DNA from: Sphingomonas flavalba
Lineage (GTDB): Bacteria; Pseudomonadota; Alphaproteobacteria; Sphingomonadales; Sphingomonadaceae
Length of the DNA stretch: 64,000 nucleotides
Direction of reading: 5' to 3'
Assembly (NCBI RefSeq): GCF_004796535.1
Contig: NZ_SPHY01000003.1
Coordinates: 186,001 to 250,000 of the forward strand
A program made the translations under genes and the position numbers. Positions 45,205 through 54,899 of the stretch are shown piece after piece. The notes under the pieces were generated by a model, which ran no database searches, was not told the origin of the DNA, and worked only from the letters and a program-made list of their open reading frames with translations. The first letter of the stretch is position 1; every line of letters begins with the position of its first letter.

Positions 45205-45213
45205 GGGGCGGCG

Positions 45214-45783
45214 ATGGTCCGCCTGAACAAGATCTATACCCGCACCGGCGACAACGGCACCACCGGTCTCGTCGACGGGTCGCGCGTCGCCAAGGATGAT
45301 CCGCGCCTGGCGGCGATGGGCGATGTCGACGAGACCAATAGCGCGATCGGCGTGGCGCTGGCCGCGCTGGACGATGGCGAGATCGCGACCATCCTCCGCC
45401 GTATCCAGAACGACCTGTTCGACCTCGGTGCCGACCTTGCCACGCCGGGCGATGACTTCACGTCGTCCGACATGGCGCTGCGCATCGTTCCGGCGCAAGT
45501 CGCTCGGCTGGAAGCGGAGATCGACCGGCTGAACGAAGGGCTGGAGCCGTTGCGCAGCTTCATCCTGCCCGGTGGCAATCCGGCAGCGGCGGCGCTGCAC
45601 CTGGCCCGCGCCGCCGCGCGCCGGGCGGAACGTACCGCGGTCAACGCGGCGCGGACCATCGCGCTGAATCCGGCCGCGCTCGCCTATCTCAACCGCCTGT
45701 CCGACCATTTGTTCGTCACCGCGCGGTTGCTGAACAAAGCATCCGACGGCGATATATTGTGGGTGCCCGGCGCATCGCGCTGA
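45214..45783 (+). CDS. Cob(I)yrinic acid a,c-diamide adenosyltransferase (PduO type)
   Basis: Adds the 5'-deoxyadenosyl group to corrinoid in adenosylcobalamin formation. The 189-residue protein starts MVRLNKIYTRTGDNGTTGL, the ATP-binding signature of PduO-type ATRs, and continues with GDVDETNSAIGVAL, IQNDLFDLGADLATPG and RRAERTAVNAA, all family blocks. It ends LNRLSDHLFVTARLLNK. No other cobalamin genes or cobalamin riboswitch are near; the enzyme may serve salvage. Confidence 0.93.
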   Translation: MVRLNKIYTRTGDNGTTGLVDGSRVAKDDPRLAAMGDVDETNSAIGVALAALDDGEIATILRRIQNDLFDLGADLATPGDDFTSSDMALRIVPAQVARLEAEIDRLNEGLEPLRSFILPGGNPAAAALHLARAAARRAERTAVNAARTIALNPAALAYLNRLSDHLFVTARLLNKASDGDILWVPGASR

Positions 45784-45816
45784 AACGAATCGCCCCGTCC
45801 ACGCGTATGATCAAGC

Positions 45817-47121
45817 GTGGCGACGGGAACGACACGAAAAGGGAGGCCGGCAACGGCGTCTAACGGACCAGTTCTGTCGGCGGCGGCGCTGGCCGACCAG
45901 TTCCGTACTACCCGCGCGCTGACCGCCGCGCTTGCCGCGCCGCTCAGCGATGCCGACGCCACCGTCCAGTCGATGCCGGACGCGTCGCCAGCGAAATGGC
46001 ATCTAGCCCATACCAGCTGGTTCTTCGAAACCTTCGTGCTGCGCGACCATCGCCGCGGCTACCGCCCGTTCGACCCGGCATATGCCTATCTGTTCAACAG
46101 CTATTACGAGGCGGAGGGTCAGCGCCAGCCGCGCCATGCGCGCGGGCTGCTGACCCGGCCTACTTTGGCCGACATCCTGGCCTATCGCGCCCATGTCGAC
46201 GGGGCGTTGACCGCGGCGCTGACCGGCCTGCCGGACGCGGCCCTGGCGCTGGTTGCGCTCGGCATCCAGCATGAACAGCAGCATCAGGAGCTGCTGCTGA
46301 CCGACATATTGCACCTGTTCGCGCAAAATCCGCTGCGGCCGGCGTTGTGGCCGTCCGCCCCGCCCCGCCCCGCTCCGGCACCGCCGCCGCTACGCTGGAT
46401 CTCCGGGCGCTCCGGGGTGGTCGAGATCGGCCACACCGGGCAGGGTTTCGCCTTCGACTGCGAAACACCGCGCCATCAGGCGCTGCTTATCCCCCATGCC
46501 TTGGCCGACCGGCTGCTGACCAATGGCGAATGGCAGGATTTCATTGCCGACGGCGGCTATGGCGATGCCCGCCTGTGGCTGTCGGACGGCTGGGCGTGGG
46601 TGCAGGCGAACGCAGTCGCCGCGCCCCTCTACTGGCAGCGCGACGGAGATGGCGGCTGGCTGCGCTTCGGGCTCGACGGCATCGGTCCGGTCGATCCGGC
46701 GGTGCCTGTTGCCCATGTCAGTTTCTACGAAGCCGACGCCTTCGCCCGCTGGGCCGGCGCCCGCCTGCCGACCGAGACGGAATGGGAAAGCGCCGCCGAG
46801 CGGCTGGACCCTGTATCCGGCAACCAGCTCGACCGCGCCGGCCCCGTCGCCCCCCGCGCTTGCGGCACCGGCGACGGGCTGCACCAGATGTTCGGCGACG
46901 TCTGGGAATGGACCGGCAGCGCCTACCGCCCCTATCCCGGTTTCCGCCCGGCGGCCGGGGCTGTTGGCGAATATAACGGCAAGTTCATGTCGGGCCAGGC
47001 GGTTCTGCGCGGCGGCAGTTGCGCCACACCGCGCGGCCACGTGCGCGCCAGCTATCGCAACTTCTTCTATCCGCATCAACGCTGGCAGTTCACCGGCGTC
47101 CGGCTGGCGAAGGACCTGTGA
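45817..47121 (+). CDS. egtB: Ergothioneine biosynthesis sulfoxide synthase EgtB
   Basis: Non-heme iron enzyme that joins trimethylhistidine (hercynine) to a thiol donor (gamma-glutamylcysteine or cysteine) with O2. The 434-residue protein has an N-terminal DinB-like domain with candidate iron histidines H62/H65 (KWHLAHTSWFFETF) and H152, H156 (QHEQQHQELL), and a C-terminal FGE-sulfatase-like domain ending in LRGGSCATPRGHVRASYRNFF in parts. Start is a GTG at 45817. Its stop overlaps egtD (GTGA), so the two are one operon. No egtA, egtC or egtE nearby. Confidence 0.95.
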   Translation: MATGTTRKGRPATASNGPVLSAAALADQFRTTRALTAALAAPLSDADATVQSMPDASPAKWHLAHTSWFFETFVLRDHRRGYRPFDPAYAYLFNSYYEAEGQRQPRHARGLLTRPTLADILAYRAHVDGALTAALTGLPDAALALVALGIQHEQQHQELLLTDILHLFAQNPLRPALWPSAPPRPAPAPPPLRWISGRSGVVEIGHTGQGFAFDCETPRHQALLIPHALADRLLTNGEWQDFIADGGYGDARLWLSDGWAWVQANAVAAPLYWQRDGDGGWLRFGLDGIGPVDPAVPVAHVSFYEADAFARWAGARLPTETEWESAAERLDPVSGNQLDRAGPVAPRACGTGDGLHQMFGDVWEWTGSAYRPYPGFRPAAGAVGEYNGKFMSGQAVLRGGSCATPRGHVRASYRNFFYPHQRWQFTGVRLAKDL

Positions 47122-48083
47122 GCACCGCCGCCCTCGCCAGCCGGGCCGATCCGGCGTTTCGCGCCGACGTGCTCGCCGGGCTGGCGATGCGCCAGCGCGC
47201 AATCCCGGCGCGCTGGTTCTATGATCTGGAAGGGTCGCGCCTGTTCGAACAGATCACCACCCTGCCCGGCTATTACCCGACGCGGGTCGAAACGGCGTTG
47301 CTGAAGGCCCATGCCGAAGACATCGGCCGGATCATCGGGCCGGGCCGGGCTGTCGTCGAGTTCGGTTCCGGCTCGTCGCTCAAGACGCCGCATCTGCTCG
47401 CCGCGATCCGTCCGGCCGCCTACGTGCCGATTGACATTTCCGGCGAGTTCCTGCGCCAGTCGGCGGCGGCGCTGGCGTCGGATTTCCCGCATCTGCCGAT
47501 CCTGCCGGTCGAGGCGGATTTCACCGACCCGGTCGCGGCGCCTGGCGCGATCGCCGGGCTGCCGCGGCTCGGCTTCTTTCCCGGCTCGACAATCGGCAAT
47601 ATGGTGCCGCGCACCGCCGTCAACCTGCTGCGCGCGATGGTCGAGACGCTGGGGGTTGGAGCGATGCTGCTGATCGGCGTCGACCGGATCAAGCCGGTGG
47701 CGACGCTGCTCGCCGCCTATGACGAGCCGGAGGGGGTGACGGCGGCGTTCAACCTGAACCTGCTCCACCGCATCAACCGGGAATTGTCCGGCACGATCCC
47801 GGTTGACGCGTTCCGCCATGTCGCACGCTGGAATGACGCGTTGGCGCGGATCGAGATGCATCTGGAGGCGATGCACGCGGTCGCCTTCACCGTCGACGGT
47901 ATGCCGTTCCGAATGGCAGCGGGCGAGACCATCCATACCGAGAACAGCCACAAATACGGCCTGCGCGACGCCCGGCTGCTGCTCAGCGCCGGGGCGTGGA
48001 CGCCGATCCGCGAATGGACCGACCCAGGCGACAATTTCACGCTGATGCTGGCGGAGGCGCTGCCGCCCGGCACCGCGCCCTAA
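47118..48083 (+). CDS. egtD: L-histidine N-alpha-methyltransferase EgtD
   Basis: SAM-dependent enzyme that trimethylates histidine to hercynine, the first step of ergothioneine synthesis. The 321-residue protein starts with GTG at 47118, overlapping the egtB stop. Motifs: [19 protein letters not shown], the SAM loop [29 protein letters not shown] and HTENSHKYG near the C-terminus, all typical. Together with EgtB this is enough for the two-step core, with the final C-S lyase step supplied elsewhere. It is followed by a terminator-like hairpin. Confidence 0.95.
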   Translation: MSTAALASRADPAFRADVLAGLAMRQRAIPARWFYDLEGSRLFEQITTLPGYYPTRVETALLKAHAEDIGRIIGPGRAVVEFGSGSSLKTPHLLAAIRPAAYVPIDISGEFLRQSAAALASDFPHLPILPVEADFTDPVAAPGAIAGLPRLGFFPGSTIGNMVPRTAVNLLRAMVETLGVGAMLLIGVDRIKPVATLLAAYDEPEGVTAAFNLNLLHRINRELSGTIPVDAFRHVARWNDALARIEMHLEAMHAVAFTVDGMPFRMAAGETIHTENSHKYGLRDARLLLSAGAWTPIREWTDPGDNFTLMLAEALPPGTAP

Positions 48084-48115
48084 AAGCGGCTCGGCGTGGC
48101 CCCGGCGCCGCTTTC
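48083..48115 (+). terminator. Terminator-like hairpin after egtD
   Basis: AAAGCGGC and GCCGCTTT form a perfect 8-bp stem around a GC-rich 16-base interior that can fold further; the A-tract overlaps the egtD stop and the T-tract (TTTC) follows. Moderately convincing. Confidence 0.5.
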
Positions 48116-48166
48116 ACAAAAGAACAACGCACGCTAGGACGCCCGCGACCAGTTGGGGAGACGAAC

Positions 48167-49036
48167 ATGCAGGCGATCGGCGTCATCGGTGCGGGACAGA
48201 TGGGCGCGGGCATCGCGCAGGTGTCGGCGCAGGCAGGATATCGCGTCTTTCTGGCCGACGTGGCGATCGAACGGGCAACGGCGGCGAAGGACGGCATCGC
48301 CCGGCAACTCGGCCGGCTGGTCGAGAAGGAGAAGCTGGCCGCCGAGGCGCGCGATGTCGCCCTCGGCCGGATCGAGCCGGTCGGCGCGTTCGAACCGATG
48401 GCTGCCGCCGGGCTGATCATCGAGGCGGCGACCGAGCGCGAGGACATCAAGCGCGCGATCTTCGCCAAGCTGGGCAACGTCCGCGGCCACCAGGCGGTGC
48501 TCGCCTCCAACACCTCGTCGATCCCGATCACCCGGCTGGCCCAGGCGTCGCCCGATCCGAAGCGGTTCATCGGCGTCCACTTCTTCAACCCTGTGCCGCT
48601 GATGGGGTTGATCGAAGTCATCAGCGGTCTCGCCACCGCGACGGAGACTGTGAAGCTAGTCGAGACTTATGCCAAGGCACTCGGCAAGCGTGTGGTCCAC
48701 GCCAACGACGCCCCCGGCTTCATCGTCAACCGCATCCTGCTGCCGATGCTGAACGAAGCCTGCTTCGCGCTCGGCGAGGGTGTGGCGACTATCGCCGACA
48801 TCGACGCGGCCTGCCAGCTTGGCCTCAACCACCCGATGGGGCCGCTTACCTTGGCCGACTTCATCGGCCTCGACACCTGCCTGGAAATCTGCCGGGTGCT
48901 GCACGACAGCACCGGCGACCCGAAATACCGGCCAGCGCCGTTGCTGGTTAAATATGTCGAAGCCGGCTGGTACGGGCGCAAGACCAAGCGCGGCTTCTAC
49001 GACTATTCCGGCGACACGCCAGTGCCGACCCGCTGA
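48167..49036 (+). CDS. 3-hydroxybutyryl-CoA dehydrogenase
   Basis: NAD(P)-dependent dehydrogenase of acyl-CoA metabolism (Hbd/PaaH family), 289 residues. The Rossmann motif [14 protein letters not shown] is at the N-terminus, and the C-terminal domain has [30 protein letters not shown] in parts (HFFNPV carries the catalytic His), [17 protein letters not shown] and [19 protein letters not shown] at 48167 fits the family start. It is likely used for PHB/butyrate or fatty-acid routes; no thiolase or other partner is adjacent, so the exact pathway is open. Confidence 0.94.
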   Translation: MQAIGVIGAGQMGAGIAQVSAQAGYRVFLADVAIERATAAKDGIARQLGRLVEKEKLAAEARDVALGRIEPVGAFEPMAAAGLIIEAATEREDIKRAIFAKLGNVRGHQAVLASNTSSIPITRLAQASPDPKRFIGVHFFNPVPLMGLIEVISGLATATETVKLVETYAKALGKRVVHANDAPGFIVNRILLPMLNEACFALGEGVATIADIDAACQLGLNHPMGPLTLADFIGLDTCLEICRVLHDSTGDPKYRPAPLLVKYVEAGWYGRKTKRGFYDYSGDTPVPTR

Positions 49037-49091
49037 GTCACCGCGCCTTTTCCCGCTGGCGGCGAATGACGGTGCTTGATACGCAGCCGCG

Positions 49092-49739
49092 ATGATGACT
49101 GATCCAGGCGGCGGGCGCTCCCTGCCGCAATCACTTTTCGCCTTCTCCATCTTTTACGGCGGCATGGTCTGCATCGCCGGCGTGCTGGGGGTGAAGCAGG
49201 TCGCGCTCGGCCCATTGGCGGTGGAGGCGGGGATCTTCGCCTTCCTGCTCCTCGTCGTCGTATCGAGCGCGGTGGCGGAACTGCACGGCCGCGCCGCCGC
49301 CAACCGGCTGGTGCGGCTGGGCTTCGTGCCGCTCGTCGCCTCGGCGCTGCTGATCCGGCTGGTGCTGGCGCTGCCGGTCGATCAGGGCATGTACCCGCCG
49401 GCGATCGACGCCTTCCCGATCGTCCTCGGCCAGAGCGCGCGGATGATGATCGCCGGGCTGATCGCCTATGGCACATCGCAAACGCTCAATGTGCTGATCT
49501 TTTCAAAACTGGCCGGCGGAAGCGGCCGGTTGCTGTGGCTGCGCGCTATGGCGGCGAGCGCCGCGTCGCAGGTGGTCGACACGCTGCTGTTCATCTCGAT
49601 CTCGTTCCTCGGCGAACGGGCGATCGGCCCGCTGATAGCCGGACAGATGCTGGCGAAGGTGGTGCTGTCGATCGTGCTGGTGCCGCCGCTGATCTATGGC
49701 TTCGTCGCCCTCGGCCGGCGGCTGGACCGGGCACAATGA
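49092..49739 (+). CDS. Queuosine precursor transporter (YhhQ/QPTR family)
   Basis: Inner-membrane transporter of the VUT/YhhQ family that imports queuosine precursors such as preQ0 or preQ1 in E. coli. The 215-residue protein has about six hydrophobic segments and family features including [37 protein letters not shown] in parts, and the conserved [15 protein letters not shown] near the C-terminal third. ATGs at 49092 and 49095 are adjacent. It ends 47 bp before argB. The nearby gluQ gene modifies queuosine in tRNA(Asp), so both fit queuosine metabolism. Confidence 0.85.
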   Translation: MMTDPGGGRSLPQSLFAFSIFYGGMVCIAGVLGVKQVALGPLAVEAGIFAFLLLVVVSSAVAELHGRAAANRLVRLGFVPLVASALLIRLVLALPVDQGMYPPAIDAFPIVLGQSARMMIAGLIAYGTSQTLNVLIFSKLAGGSGRLLWLRAMAASAASQVVDTLLFISISFLGERAIGPLIAGQMLAKVVLSIVLVPPLIYGFVALGRRLDRAQ

Positions 49740-49785
49740 CGCGAAGGGCTTGGGGCGGCGCGCGCATTCCTCTATGGGCGCGCGG

Positions 49786-50685
49786 ATGACCGACCATACC
49801 CCCGACGCCGCCCTGCTCGCCAAGGCCGAGACGCTGACCGAGGCGCTGCCCTACATGCAGCGCTACGCCGGCAAGACCTTCGTCGTGAAATACGGCGGCC
49901 ACGCGATGGGCGATCCGGAACTGGCCCGCGATTTCGCCGAGGATGTCGTGCTGCTGAAAGCAGTCGGCATCAACCCGGTCGTCGTTCATGGCGGCGGGCC
50001 GCAGATCGGCGCCATGCTGAAGCGGCTGGGCGTCGAATCGCGCTTCGTCGACGGACTGCGCGTGACCGACGCCGAAACCGCCCAGATCGCCGAGATGGTG
50101 CTGTCCGGGTCGATCAACAAGGAAATCGTCGGCTGGATCGGCGCCGCCGGGGGCCGCGCCGTCGGCATTGCCGGCAAGGATGCCGGGCTGGTCGTCGCCG
50201 AAAAGGTGCAGGGCCGACAGGCCGACAAGCTGCAAGGTATCGAGCGCCATGTCGACCTCGGCTTCGTCGGCGAACCGGCGCAGGTCGACCGGCGCATCCT
50301 CGACACGCTGTCCGCCGCCGGCATCATCCCGGTGGTCGCGCCGATCGCGATCGGCGCCGACGGCCACACCTACAACATCAACGCCGACACGATGGCCGGG
50401 GCAATCGCGGCGGCGATGGGCGCGGCGCGCTTCTTCCTGTTGACCGACGTCGCCGGGGTGCTCGACAAGGGCGGCCGGCTGCTGACCGACCTCGCGCCCA
50501 GCGACGTCGCCCGGCTGCGCGCCGACGGCACGATTTCCGGCGGGATGATCCCGAAGCTGGAAACCTGCGTCGCGGCGGTCAACGCCGGCGTCGACGCTGC
50601 GGTCGTGCTCGACGGGCGGGTGCCGCACGCGATGCTGCTGGAAATCTTCACCCGCCAGGGCGCCGGCACGCTGATCCGGGCGTAG
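49786..50685 (+). CDS. argB: Acetylglutamate kinase
   Basis: Phosphorylates N-acetylglutamate in arginine synthesis. Of two ATGs, 49786 ([17 protein letters not shown]) gives 299 residues and fits better than 49774. Amino-acid kinase motifs: [30 protein letters not shown], the [15 protein letters not shown] block and the C-terminal [14 protein letters not shown] with the ATP/phosphate Lys. The N-terminal helix before the kinase fold suggests the arginine-sensitive hexameric form. argG lies 8 kb away. The next genes yggT, folD and marC follow on the same strand. Confidence 0.97.
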   Translation: MTDHTPDAALLAKAETLTEALPYMQRYAGKTFVVKYGGHAMGDPELARDFAEDVVLLKAVGINPVVVHGGGPQIGAMLKRLGVESRFVDGLRVTDAETAQIAEMVLSGSINKEIVGWIGAAGGRAVGIAGKDAGLVVAEKVQGRQADKLQGIERHVDLGFVGEPAQVDRRILDTLSAAGIIPVVAPIAIGADGHTYNINADTMAGAIAAAMGAARFFLLTDVAGVLDKGGRLLTDLAPSDVARLRADGTISGGMIPKLETCVAAVNAGVDAAVVLDGRVPHAMLLEIFTRQGAGTLIRA

Positions 50686-50804
50686 GTCCTTGCGACAATG
50701 CGGGGTCGTCGCCCGCCGCTCCACAGCCATCCCCGACATCCCCGTTCCACCGGCGGCGCCATTGCGCTATTCGGGGGGCGCACCGCGCAGCCCACGGAGT
50801 ATCG

Positions 50805-51104
50805 ATGCTTCTCTCCCTCTACCAAATTCTTCAGATCCTGCTGTCGGCCGCACAGTGGATCATCATCATCCAGGCTATCCTGTCCTGGCTGGTCGCGTTC
50901 AACGTCATCAACACCTATAATGAGGTGATCCGTTCAGTGCTGATCGCCCTCGACCGGCTGACCGAGCCGCTCTACCGGCCGATCCGCAAGATCATGCCCG
51001 ATCTTGGCGCGCTCGACCTGTCGCCGCTGGTCGTTCTGCTCGTCATCTACATCCTGCGCAGCGTCATCCTGCCCAACATTTTCACGCCGCTGCTGATCGG
51101 ATGA
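50805..51104 (+). CDS. YggT family membrane protein
   Basis: A 99-residue inner-membrane protein of the YggT family. Two hydrophobic segments (about 1-30 and 65-92) flank the signature [24 protein letters not shown] in parts ([10 protein letters not shown]). YggT relatives are near cell-division, osmotic or pyrroline reductase genes; function is unclear. Its stop overlaps the folD ATG (ATGA), a typical sign of co-translation. Confidence 0.9.
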   Translation: MLLSLYQILQILLSAAQWIIIIQAILSWLVAFNVINTYNEVIRSVLIALDRLTEPLYRPIRKIMPDLGALDLSPLVVLLVIYILRSVILPNIFTPLLIG

Positions 51105-51976
51105 GCGCGACGGTCATCGACGGCAAGGCGTTCGCCGCCGGACTGCGCGAACGGGTGGCGGCGGGCGTTGCCGCCTTTTCGGCCGCCGCCGGGCGGGCGC
51201 CGGGGTTGGCGGTGGTGCTGGTCGGTGACGATCCCGCAAGCCAAGTCTATGTGCGGTCGAAACACAAGGCGACGGTTGCCGCCGGCATGGAAAGCTTCGA
51301 GCGGCGGCTGCCGGCCGATACCGGCCAGGCCGAACTGCTGGCGCTGGTCGCCGAGTTGAACGCCGATCCGGCGGTCGACGGCATCCTCGTCCAACTGCCG
51401 CTCCCCGCCCAGATCGACGCCGACGCGGTGATCGCCGCGATCGACCCGGACAAAGATGTCGACGGCTTCCACCCGGTCAATGCCGGGCGGCTGGCCAGCG
51501 GGCTGGACGGTTTCGTGCCGTGCACCCCGCTCGGCTGCCTGATGCTGCTGAAGGACCGGATTGGCAGCCTGTCCGGACTGGACGCGGTGGTGATCGGCCG
51601 GTCGAATATCGTCGGCAAGCCGATGGCCCAACTGCTGCTGCGCGAAAGCTGCACCGTCACTATAGCACACAGCCGCACCCGCGACCTGCCCGCCGTCGTG
51701 CACCGCGCCGATATCGTCGTTGCCGCGGTCGGCCGGCCCGAAATGGTCAAGGGCGACTGGCTGAAGCCGGGCGCGACGGTCATCGACGTTGGCATCAACC
51801 GGGTCGACGGCAAGCTGGTCGGCGACGTCGCCTTCGAATCCACCTTGCCGGTCGCCGGCGCGATCACACCGGTGCCGGGCGGTGTCGGGCCGATGACGAT
51901 CGCGGTGCTGCTGCGCAACACCCTGCTCGCCGCACACCGCCGCGCCGGCATTCCGTGCCCGGACCGGCTCTGGTGA
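51101..51976 (+). CDS. folD: Bifunctional methylenetetrahydrofolate dehydrogenase/cyclohydrolase
   Basis: Interconverts 5,10-methylene-, methenyl- and 10-formyl-tetrahydrofolate. The 291-residue protein has [24 protein letters not shown] in parts (the Y-x-x-x-K catalytic pair in YVRSKHK), [26 protein letters not shown] and the Rossmann [16 protein letters not shown], plus [16 protein letters not shown] near the end. It overlaps yggT at the start and marC at the end by 4 bp each, so the trio is one operon. Confidence 0.97.
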   Translation: MSATVIDGKAFAAGLRERVAAGVAAFSAAAGRAPGLAVVLVGDDPASQVYVRSKHKATVAAGMESFERRLPADTGQAELLALVAELNADPAVDGILVQLPLPAQIDADAVIAAIDPDKDVDGFHPVNAGRLASGLDGFVPCTPLGCLMLLKDRIGSLSGLDAVVIGRSNIVGKPMAQLLLRESCTVTIAHSRTRDLPAVVHRADIVVAAVGRPEMVKGDWLKPGATVIDVGINRVDGKLVGDVAFESTLPVAGAITPVPGGVGPMTIAVLLRNTLLAAHRRAGIPCPDRLW

Positions 51977-52593
51977 TCGAACTGTTCGTCTCGGCGCTGG
52001 TCACTTTTTTTGTGGTGATCGATCCGCCGGGCTGCGCACCGATCTATGCCGGGCTGACCGCCGATGCGCCGCGTACCCATGCCCGCGCCATGGCGATCCG
52101 CGCCGTCGCCGTCGCTGCCGCGATTCTGTTGGTGTTCGCGCTGTTCGGTCAGGACATCCTCCGCGCGCTCGGCATCAGCCTCGACAGCTTCCGCATCGCC
52201 GGCGGCATCATGCTGTTCCTGATCGCACTGGAGATGGTGTTCGAAAAACGCACCCAGCGCCGCGAGGACCGCGCCCAGAAGATCATCGATACGCCGGAGG
52301 TGGAGGACGTCTCGATCTTCCCGATGGCGATGCCGATGATCGCCGGCCCCGGCTCGATCGCCAGCGTCATGCTGCTAATGTCGAAGGGGCACGGGATAGA
52401 GCGCACCCTGGTCATTCTCGCCGCGCTGGCAGTGATCCTGGCGCTGACGCTGGCGGCGCTGCTTGCCGCCGGGCCGCTGATGCGCCTGCTGGGCGCGCGG
52501 ATAGAGGCGGTCATCACCCGTCTGCTCGGCGTACTGCTGGCTGCGCTGGCGGCGCAATTCGTGATCGACGGCCTGACCGGAAGCTTCGCCTGA
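51973..52593 (+). CDS. MarC family integral membrane protein
   Basis: A 206-residue inner-membrane protein of the MarC family (PF01914), with about six helices. The GTG start at 51973 overlaps the folD stop (GTGA). Signatures are [18 protein letters not shown] near the N-terminus, [14 protein letters not shown] and the central [19 protein letters not shown]. Early claims of a multiple-antibiotic-resistance role for E. coli MarC were not confirmed, and the function is unknown. It converges on the large polytopic gene after 28 bp. Confidence 0.92.
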   Translation: MIELFVSALVTFFVVIDPPGCAPIYAGLTADAPRTHARAMAIRAVAVAAAILLVFALFGQDILRALGISLDSFRIAGGIMLFLIALEMVFEKRTQRREDRAQKIIDTPEVEDVSIFPMAMPMIAGPGSIASVMLLMSKGHGIERTLVILAALAVILALTLAALLAAGPLMRLLGARIEAVITRLLGVLLAALAAQFVIDGLTGSFA

Positions 52594-52621
52594 AGCGCAG
52601 GCGCGGCATCGGCGCGCACCC

Positions 52622-54394
52622 TTAGCGAATGCGCCACAGCCGATAGGGGGAGTGCCCCGGCAGTGGCACAGGCTCCAGCCAGGGGAAGCGCTTGCCGCTG
52701 GCGAGTTGGGCGTAGAAGCCGTGCGGGCTGCGCGCGCGGTAGATCGTCGATTCCGCCATGTTGGGGCAGGTGAGCAACAACGTCGCGCCGTGGCGACGCG
52801 CTATCGCCCGCGCCTGCTCCGGCGGGCCGTCAAAGGCATGGTGGATGTCGAGGATGGCGGCGCCGTTACGGTGGTAGGGGCCAGCGATCGCGCTGTGGTG
52901 GGTAACCGCGATCAGCCGTGGTCCGAGGTCGACGAAGGTCATGACCGTCGTCGCCGGCAGCCGCGCGATCGGCGCCAGCGCCGGCAGGGTCGGGCAACGG
53001 CGGGTCGCCTGGGTGATGGCCTTGCTGCGCGCGGTGGGCGGGTCCGCGGGGATCAGCTTCGCCGCATAATAGGCGCCGAGGCCGGACAGCAGGCCAAGCG
53101 CCGCCGCGCCGCCCGCCACCCGTGCCGCGACCGGTGCACCGAGCGCCGCGATCCAGCGCAGCAGGCCCCAGCCGAGGGCGGTGACGCCGACCGTGCCGAT
53201 CAACTGCGCGGCGGTGGCGATCCGCGTCTGCCAGAACAGCATCGCGCAGGACAGGGCGGCGAGCGCGAACACCGCCAGCCAGCCAGGCAGGCGCTGCGGA
53301 TCGCGGCGAGCACGCCACAATGCTAACAGCGTGCCGACCAGGCCGATCGTCGGCATGAACGCCATCTGCAGGATGACACCCGGCTTCTGCATCGTGATCG
53401 GCCGCGCTTCCTTGACGTTGGACAGCCATAACCGGTCGAGCTCGGGCGAGACATGCTCGGGCCGGCCGAGACAATCCGGCCAGACCAGCGCAAATGCCGC
53501 CGCCAGCAGCCCCCCGGCGCCAACAGCGGCGGCCAACCGCCCGCCGCGCCCGGCGCCGCGCAGATGGCTGAGCGCGAACAGCAGCGCGCCGGCGACCAGG
53601 ATCGCTGATAGCCACACCGGCGTCAGCGCATCGCAGCGTGGCGCACGGTTCGCTTCCGACGTGAACAAGACGTAGCCGATCGCGGTCGCCCCGGTCAGCG
53701 CCAGCGCATAGGCGCTGAGGCGCGGCGCCTCCGCCTCGTCCCATACCCAGCGCAGGACGATCGCGCCGCCGAGCAGCGCCAGGAACGGCATCAGCTCCAG
53801 CCCGATGACCAGCGACAGCACCGTCGCCAGCGCGACGGTGATGCCGCCGCGTGCGCCCCGCTCGTCGGCCAGCCCGGCGATGCCGACCGCCAGCATCGCC
53901 AGTTGCCAGCCGTGATGGTCGATGCGCAACGGCATGAACATCGCGACGACGTTGACGCAGCCCAGCACCAGCGCCGCGCCCAGCGCATAGGCGCCCGGCG
54001 CGACCAGCCGCCGCGCCGTCAGCGCCATCGCGACCATCGCGACCAGCATCGGCAGCATCGGCGCCAGTGCCGCCGCCGTCTTTTCCGCGACAATTCCGCC
54101 GAAGACCGGGCGGACCAGCAAGACGATTCCGGCGATCGGCAGGTCGACCAGCCGCGACCAGTGGATGTCGAACCCGCGCGGCGGGTCCAGCCGGTACTGG
54201 CGCAGGTCGTACCAGCCCTGGCCATGCAACCAGTCGCGCACTTGGGTCATGCGGATATTGTCGTCGGTGTCGGGCAGCGCGAACCAGTGGATCACGCCCC
54301 AGCGCTGCCACAGGAACCAGACGCAAGCCGCCAGCCACAGCGCCACGACTACCCGCAGCCAGTCGCGGGTCAGCCGCTCACCCCAAATCGTCAT
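52622..54394 (-). CDS. Large polytopic membrane protein, STT3/GT-C-like
   Basis: A 590-residue inner-membrane protein with about 12 helices and a soluble C-terminal domain of about 130 residues. An acidic first-loop motif DTDD at about 42-45 followed by NIRMTQVRDWL, and DHHGWQ at about 158-163, resemble the architecture of GT-C glycosyltransferases and STT3-like proteins, which put a D-x-D-like pair in the first outer loop. No database family is certain to me, so a lipid-linked sugar transferase is inference. ATG 54394 is preferred over an upstream TTG. It converges on marC and is divergent from the GtrA gene. Confidence 0.65.
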   Translation of the reverse strand: MTIWGERLTRDWLRVVVALWLAACVWFLWQRWGVIHWFALPDTDDNIRMTQVRDWLHGQGWYDLRQYRLDPPRGFDIHWSRLVDLPIAGIVLLVRPVFGGIVAEKTAAALAPMLPMLVAMVAMALTARRLVAPGAYALGAALVLGCVNVVAMFMPLRIDHHGWQLAMLAVGIAGLADERGARGGITVALATVLSLVIGLELMPFLALLGGAIVLRWVWDEAEAPRLSAYALALTGATAIGYVLFTSEANRAPRCDALTPVWLSAILVAGALLFALSHLRGAGRGGRLAAAVGAGGLLAAAFALVWPDCLGRPEHVSPELDRLWLSNVKEARPITMQKPGVILQMAFMPTIGLVGTLLALWRARRDPQRLPGWLAVFALAALSCAMLFWQTRIATAAQLIGTVGVTALGWGLLRWIAALGAPVAARVAGGAAALGLLSGLGAYYAAKLIPADPPTARSKAITQATRRCPTLPALAPIARLPATTVMTFVDLGPRLIAVTHHSAIAGPYHRNGAAILDIHHAFDGPPEQARAIARRHGATLLLTCPNMAESTIYRARSPHGFYAQLASGKRFPWLEPVPLPGHSPYRLWRIR

Positions 54395-54467
54395 GCGTGC
54401 CCGATCGACGCCGGCCAATGCCTGTTTCCTTGTGTTTGGCCGCGCACTAGAGCATCGCGCGCCGGCA

Positions 54468-54899
54468 ATGAAGCGCGAAACGATCCATACTCCGTCCCCG
54501 GCGGCAGCCGAACGACAGGCGATGCTCGGCCAACTCGTCCGCTACGCCATCACCGGCGGCGCGGTCACCGCGCTCGGCACCGCCGCCTATGGCGCCTTTG
54601 TCGCCTTCACCGTGATGGACCCGATGCTGGCGGTGTTCCTCGCCTATGTCCTCTGCGTCGCGGTCGGCTATGTCGTGCACAGCCGATGGAGCTTTCGCGG
54701 CCACGGCCGGCGCGACAACCCGGCGCGGACGACCGGCCGCTTCTTCGCGGTATCGCTGGTCAGCTATCTGCTCAACAGCGCGTTCACCTGGGTGCTGACA
54801 AAGGGGCTGGGCGGGCCGGACTGGTGGCCGGTGATCCCGATGCTGTTCGTGACCCCGCTCGCCACCTTCGCGCTCAACCGCCGCTGGGTTTTCAACTGA
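54468..54899 (+). CDS. GtrA family membrane protein
   Basis: A 143-residue four-helix GtrA-like protein (PF04138), the group thought to flip or otherwise handle polyprenyl-phosphate-linked sugars. The pattern LGQLVRYAITGGAVTALGTAAYG in parts (helix 1), FLAYVLCVAVGYVVHSRWSFRG with the signature N/S-x-x-W-x-F turn (SRWSF), and the C-terminal ATFALNRRWVF are typical. Start ATG 54468. It overlaps the methyltransferase gene by one base (TGATG). With the GtrB-like enzyme on the opposite strand it suggests a sugar-modification pathway. Confidence 0.88.
   Translation: MKRETIHTPSPAAAERQAMLGQLVRYAITGGAVTALGTAAYGAFVAFTVMDPMLAVFLAYVLCVAVGYVVHSRWSFRGHGRRDNPARTTGRFFAVSLVSYLLNSAFTWVLTKGLGGPDWWPVIPMLFVTPLATFALNRRWVFN

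Noticed and set aside
45190-45213. Cobalamin riboswitch before the adenosyltransferase gene
   Set aside because: The spacer to the previous gene is only 9 bp, far too short for the aptamer.
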